37,360 bases of DNA from Gamarada debralockiae (lineage: Eukaryota > Ascomycota > Leotiomycetes > Helotiales > Hyphodiscaceae), in NCBI GenBank assembly GCA_002803225.1, contig NXFV01001785.1, positions 1 through 37,360 of the forward strand. The letters run 5' to 3'. Every line of letters starts with the position of its first letter. Within the stretch, counting starts at the first letter, position 1. The translations under genes and the position numbers were made by a program. Shown here in pieces: positions 32,287-37,360 of this stretch. The notes below the pieces were generated by a model, which was given only the letters and a program-made list of their open reading frames with translations, was not told the origin of the DNA and searched no databases.

Positions 32287-35200
32287 ATGGACCCCTTGAG
32301 TGTCACTGCGAGTATTATTGCAGTAATTCAAGCTACCAGCGCCGTTGTATCCATCTGCTACGACTATAGTTCAGCCGTCCAAGGTTCATCATGGGAGCTG
32401 CTCAAAATTATTGACGAAGTGAGGGGCCTTCGTAATGTCCTGGAAAGCCTTGAGCAGCTCGCGAGGCAAGCGGGAAGCACAAACGTGGAAGCCGAGAGTC
32501 GCATGCCGTCTTTGAGGCTGCTTTGCGAGCCTGGGACAGGGTTACTAGCAAAATGTCTAACGGAACTCACCGATTTGGATAGAAAATTGAGACCCCCTGG
32601 CGGGTGTGGCCCCGCTGGATCGAAGAGGAGAGCTCTGATTCAGGCATCAGGCTGGCCACTGAAAAAAGGATCTGTTGAAAAGATTTTAGCCAATATTGGA
32701 CGATTGAAAGAAACAATCTCTTTGGCGATAACAGCAGATGAAGCGTAAGGAAATCAGCTGCCTCCAGTCACCTCTATATTTCTTTCTAGCTCTAGATGAG
32801 GCCTAAGGATAATAGGTTCAGACTGACATTTGCATAGAAAGTTGATCATGGCAATTCAAGATACGTCCAAAGCAATTTTGGAAACAACAGTACACACACG
32901 GAAGGATCTGAGTACACTATTCGAGAAGGCTGCATCGAAAGCTACAGGTAAACAACCCTCGTCTTGTATTGGTATTTGTTTTGATTTCGAGCACCAGAGG
33001 ACCTTGAGGCAAGGATTTATGAGTGGCTCTCAGCACCAGATCCTTCTTCAAACTATAATAAGGCGCGTGAAGTGTGTCAGGCAAGGACTGGCTCATGGTT
33101 TCTTCAGAGCAAGCAGTTTGCTGATTGGAAAAGGGAAGAAAACTCCTTTCTCTGGCTGTACGGAATACCTGGTTGTGGTAAGACCATATTAAGTTCTACT
33201 GTCGTCGAAGATATTCTCAAATCTTGTCAAGAGACGCCAGGCGGTGCTCTTTTTGAGCTGGGTTCAACAGTTTTACATTTTTATTTCGATTTCAACGATA
33301 TTGACAAGCAAAGCCACGAGAAGATGATTAGGTCACTTGTCATGCAACTTTCGACCCAGAATGAAAGAATACCACGACCACTAATGTCGGCATATGCATC
33401 CTGTGTGAATGGCCAGCGACAACCTACGACTGACGCTCTGCTGCAAACTCTACGTTATTTGATCCAAGGCTACCAGAAGGTGTTTCTGATTGTCGACGCC
33501 TTGGACGAATGTACCGAAAGACTCGAACTCCTCTCAGCCTTGAACCAGATCGCTGCATGGAAGTTGGGAATGCGCATCTTAGTAACAAGCAGAAGAGAAG
33601 CCGACATTGGAGAGAATCTCGATCTGATAGGGACGGGGAAATTTTGTATTCAGAGCAGCTTCGTCGACAATGACATTCGCATCTACGTTCGAGAGAGGCT
33701 TAATAATGACTGGAAACTGAGACGATGGAAGAAGCACCCAGAGATTCGGGCTGAAATTGAGGAGACCTTGATGGAAAAGGCTGGTGGGATGTGAGCAAAT
33801 ATTCTTTGCTTCGCTAAAAGTCCGCAAGTCAAAACATGGTTTTCTGATCTTGCTTGATAGGTTTCGATGGGTAGTATGTCAACTTGACGTACTAGGGAAA
33901 TGCCTGACAGTTCCCATGCTTCGAAAAGCGTTAAAATCGCTGCCAAGCACGTTGGATGAAACTTATGCTCGAATACTGCGCAATATTGACGAGTCTTGGA
34001 GTCAATTCGTGGCTCGGATTCTCGAATGGCTGGTATTTTCCGTAACGCCACTGCGTTTGACAGAAGTGGCTGAATTAGTCGCCATCGACATAGACGAGGA
34101 TCCACCTTTTGATCCTAACAGGCGACTTCCGGAGCCGAAAGACATATTGACCATGTGTTCAAGTCTGATAACCATGACTAAAGAGAAGGCATCGGATAGG
34201 CTACGTAAGCAGGTGAACTACGGGGACATCGCTCACGAATATGACGACTACGAGGACATCGATAACACAATCGATACAGACAACCCTGGCGATGACATCG
34301 TAATCGAGGAATCTAAAATAATAGTTCGACTTGCACATTTCTCTGTGAAAGAATATCTTGTCTCTCGGCAACTTCAAGTTGGACCAACGATTCAGTACAG
34401 TATACTGGAGATTCCAGTCAATATAAGTATTGCCGAGATATGTCTCGTATATCTTTTCCAATTTGATAAGCCCGAGTCTCTGACGGTTCATATTCTGGAT
34501 TCATTCCCATTGCTCAGATATGCAGCAAGCAATTGGCTCACTCATGCTCGAATCGCCGGCGAAGACTCTGATCGGCTCAATTCGCTAATTATGAGACTGT
34601 TTCTGGACCAAAGCGAAATCTACAAGAATTGGATCCGCATTTTCGACCCAGAAAGGGTTAGCGAGCAGCCGTCTGTATGGCAGTATTCAGTGCAACCTTG
34701 TTCTCCACTCTATTATTGTTCTCTAGGGGGCTTGTTTGAACCCGCAAGGCGTCTTATAGAAAATGGGGCCGATGTCAATCTTTCGGAGGGGGAATTAGGT
34801 TGCTCGCTCTTAGCAGCTCTCAAAAACAAGCATGAAGAAATTGCTAGACTCTTGGTTGATTCTGGCGCAGATGTGGCTGCTAGCGCCCCCAATTGGCCGG
34901 TAGGAATGACTGCTCTACACTGCGCGGCAAGGGATGGGTATGAGTTTCTGGCCGCAGACCTATTGAGCAAAGGTGCTACTGTTGAAGCAACGACGGACGC
35001 TGGTGAAACACCTTTGCATATGGCTGTGGAAAATGGGCACATTAAAGTTGTCATGCGGCTACTGGATCACGGGGCAAGTATTGAAGCGCAAGACAATGTT
35101 GGCAAGGCACCGTTATACCATGCCGTTGTCCACAAAGACCGGCCAATGACAGAGCTCCTACTAGAAAAAGGAGCAGCAATGGAGACAAAGGACCGCCTCG

Positions 35201-35925
35201 GACGAACAATTATATTCATAGCTGTTGAGACTGGACAGCTGGATATAGTCCACCTGTTATTGGCCCGAGCACCAGATATTCGGGTTGCCGATATACGAGG
35301 ACAAAGCCTTATCCACTACGCAGCAGCCAGTGGCCTCGTGACAATTGTCGAGCTATTGCTAGATGATATTGAAAGGGAAGATAATTTCGGAAGGACAGTA
35401 CTCCATATAGCCGCCGATGCTGGACACAAAGACGTCATTCAGCTGCTCCTTCTCGCAAATGCAAACATTGAAGCGCGAACCTTCAGCGGTCAGACACCAC
35501 TTCACTACGCTGTTGTAGCAGGTCACGCATCTGTTGTTCAGCAACTCCTTGACGACGGAGCAAATATCAAAGCACGGGACGACTATGGAGCCAGCATACT
35601 CTACACCGCCGCAACAGCTGGCGAGCCGGCTGAGGCTGTGGTCGATGTGCTCCTTGCGGAAATAGAGCAAAAATCGAAGTTGGGTCGAACGTTGCTGCAT
35701 CATGCGGTTATGGCAGGGGATACTGCTATGGTAGAGCGGCTTATTGAAAGAGGTGCAGAGCTTGATGCGAGGACAGCGGCTGGAGAGACGCCGCTATATC
35801 TGGCGATGATAGGTGGTAAACATGATATTGTTCAGTTGTTGCGTGGGGCGAAGGCGATGTCTACCAGTGATGAAAAAATTAATGACGATCAGACTGATGA
35901 TAGTGGGAGTCACAAGGAGTACTGA
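32287..35925 (+). CDS. Fungal NLR-type protein: Helo-like N-terminus, NACHT NTPase and ankyrin repeats
   Basis: Four exons: 32287-32744, 32838-32947, 32998-33790, 33861-35925, joined in phase; 1141 residues. The N-terminus MDPLSVTASIIAVIQATSAV and following helices match the fungal STAND N-terminal (Helo-like) domain. A linker with EARIYEWLSAPDPSSNYNKA leads to the NACHT domain: P-loop GIPGCGKT (245-252), Walker B VFLIVDALDE (351-360), and ILVTSRRE after it. A winged-helix/HETHS-type region with SLPSTLDETYARIL and VRLAHFSVKEYL follows. About eleven ankyrin repeats cover about 733-1120 and the tail is acidic (DDQTDDSGSHKEY). By family knowledge such proteins sense a ligand with the repeats, oligomerise through NACHT and signal cell death or defence through the N-terminus. 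All key NTPase residues are present, so the gene looks functional. Confidence 0.93.
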
Positions 35926-36656
35926 GAATTAACTGGATAAAAGGGGTAAACCAGACCGATCGGAGGGGAACGCCTTAGCAACCTTGACATTTACGGGCTT
36001 CGCCACCCATCGAATAATAGAGCTCGGTTCAACTATGCTGGTACTTTTAAATTCTTTGGCTTCACATGCCCTTCCAAATCGTTGAAATCCCGAAAAGGAT
36101 TTTTTGTTTTGATGAGCTAAAAACGATTCTGCCTGAGGACTAACAATCATAAGGGTCTGGGATCGGCGATTCCTACCACAAGATCTTCGAATTCGCCGCA
36201 GACCACACAGGAATTATGAGAGAGGGGAGGGAATGATGGTAGTATGGGAGTATCGGAACATTCCTTTGAACATGTGGTCGAGCTTTGTTTGAGATATGCG
36301 ATGCAAAAAATGGAATTGGGAAGATGAAAGGAAATGATCGCGTGGACTAGAACAGATGGTTGAAGGTGGTCGCAAGAACTTGTCGCAGCTGTATAACATC
36401 AAAAGTGCCTTTTCTTTATCTTTTACTAGAGTGAACAACATCGTAACTTCCATGATTGACTGCCTCAGAATCTCCAATTACAACTTCTGCCACGTCTGCA
36501 ATGGATAAAGCAAGTCCACAGCAGTGCATGCTGTATGAGGACCGGCACCCTGCACTCTCACCACCTATTACAACAGAAATCAGCCCCAAGAGCAGCGTTT
36601 AACTCCTCGTTCATTCCTTGACTCCTACAAAAAACTTCGAAAAACTTCGACTCACC
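35926..36656. other. Intergenic region downstream of the NACHT-ankyrin gene
   Basis: About 730 bp containing the 3' UTRs of two convergent genes. An 87-codon minus-strand frame at 36214-36477 has no motif. The direct repeat AAAAACTTCG/GAAAAACTTCG near 36628-36650 is short. Confidence 0.45.
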
Positions 36657-36984
36657 TCAAGAGCAGTACGCAACACCGTTGGCATTGTATTGGCAATTTG
36701 GCGCTTCGCAGTGCGGTACAAGCTGGTTGACACCGTCGTGGCATTCAATCTATCTCCCAGTTAGCTCACATCCGCTAAGGCATTCTTGCATCCTTATATT
36801 AATCATCGTTCGACTCAGCACATACAATTACTTACGATATCATAGCAGTTATTTGAGCAGAAGTAGGCTCCTTCGCTGGTAGATAGGCATGATCCTCCTC
36901 TGGGTGACTAGGCTGGCAGGCGGGGTCTTGAGCGGCAACGAGGCCGGTGATGAGTAGAGTTGTCGTGAGGACGAAGAACTTCAT
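36657..36984 (-). pseudogene. Small secreted cysteine-rich protein, out of frame by one base
   Basis: The minus strand has an ATG at 36984 and a clear signal peptide (MKFFVLTTTLLITGLVAAQ), then a cysteine. In that frame translation continues to a stop just inside the intron. The reading frame one base away contains a dense run of cysteines (CLSTSEGAYFCSNNC) up to a GTAAGT donor at 36835. It then joins in phase, across an 86-nt intron, to exon 2 (36749-36657), which has four more cysteines. Exon 1 is 149 nt where 150 would keep the frame, so one base is missing between about 36900 and 36930. In total about eight cysteines would follow the signal. No known family is recognised. A real deletion, an assembly error or a very short unspotted intron are the options. 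Confidence 0.6.
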
Positions 36985-37360
36985 TTTCAGGAGTGGCTGA
37001 GAACTGTCTGAATTTGGAGTGTTTAATGGTGGTCAAGGCGTCAAGAGTTCAGGTTCGGTGAAGGGTTGTGGGTATTATACCTCCTTCCGAGGGCGGAGTG
37101 TAGCCGGTCTCAAGGTCGGCTTGTGCTACTTGTGCACAGCAGTAGCTTGTGATTTTGCGCATGACAGAGGCACATACATTAGAATGACATCTAGGGAAGA
37201 ATGATCAGCAGTCTGTCATTCCAATCATTGACCAAAATTTGCTCTGAAGCGGAGGAGAACGGATCTGGAGATCCTTTGACGACTCATCCCAAGTCCGAAT
37301 TGTTGATAGGTCTAGAAGGTACGGTGATATCTAGGGACAGGCAGCAGGCTATCGGTACAG
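36985..37360. promoter_or_regulatory. Upstream region of the small secreted protein gene
   Basis: This stretch is upstream of the minus-strand ATG at 36984 and should hold its promoter. A plus-strand frame at 37019-37204 has no motif. No specific regulatory site is recognised before the window ends. Confidence 0.4.

Noticed and set aside
36836..36984. A 32-nt intron inside the signal peptide that would restore the frame of the secreted protein
   Set aside because: It would be shorter than any other intron in the window, lacks a good branch site and would remove the normal signal-peptide cleavage region.

Overview
The window is nuclear DNA from a filamentous ascomycete (Pezizomycotina; the class cannot be fixed from the sequence alone). 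Genes carry short GT-AG introns, mostly 46-90 nt, with branch sites such as GCTAATG or TGCTAAC. The gene families are typical of these fungi: an adenylation-thiolation-reductase enzyme, a NACHT-ankyrin protein, an ankyrin-CorA-like protein and HET-domain debris. Exon limits were read by hand from splice signals and codon phase.

Region 1 (1-6330) looks like secondary-metabolite or accessory DNA. It holds an unidentified fragment, a Rossmann-fold protein (700-1609, minus), a decayed membrane-protein gene (2065-2504, minus) and a five-intron NRPS-like carboxylate reductase (2826-6330, minus). Region 2 (7806-23068) is housekeeping: a kinesin-6-like motor, a TBC Rab-GAP, an E2 ubiquitin-conjugating enzyme and the signal-peptidase subunit Sec11 on the minus strand; then, on the plus strand, a FAR-17a/AIG1-like membrane protein, a BTB protein and a single-pass cell-surface protein. 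Spacers here are 0.6-1.5 kb without recognisable genes.

Region 3 (24575-35925) resembles a fungal self/non-self recognition island. An intact 11-exon gene fuses ankyrin repeats to a CorA-like membrane domain (about 1421 aa). An intact 4-exon NLR-type gene joins a Helo-like N-terminus, NACHT and ankyrin repeats (about 1141 aa). Between them lie at least two dead minus-strand genes: the 3' part of an acid-sphingomyelinase-like gene and a HET-domain fragment with in-frame stops.

At the right end a small secreted cysteine-rich protein (36657-36984, minus) is out of frame by one base.

The most notable points are the ankyrin-CorA / HET relic / NACHT-ankyrin neighbourhood, the CorA-like domain without a visible GMN signature, the roughly 175-residue insertion in the kinesin motor, and an in-frame TAG forming the last codon of an otherwise well-conserved exon in the FAR-17a-like gene.
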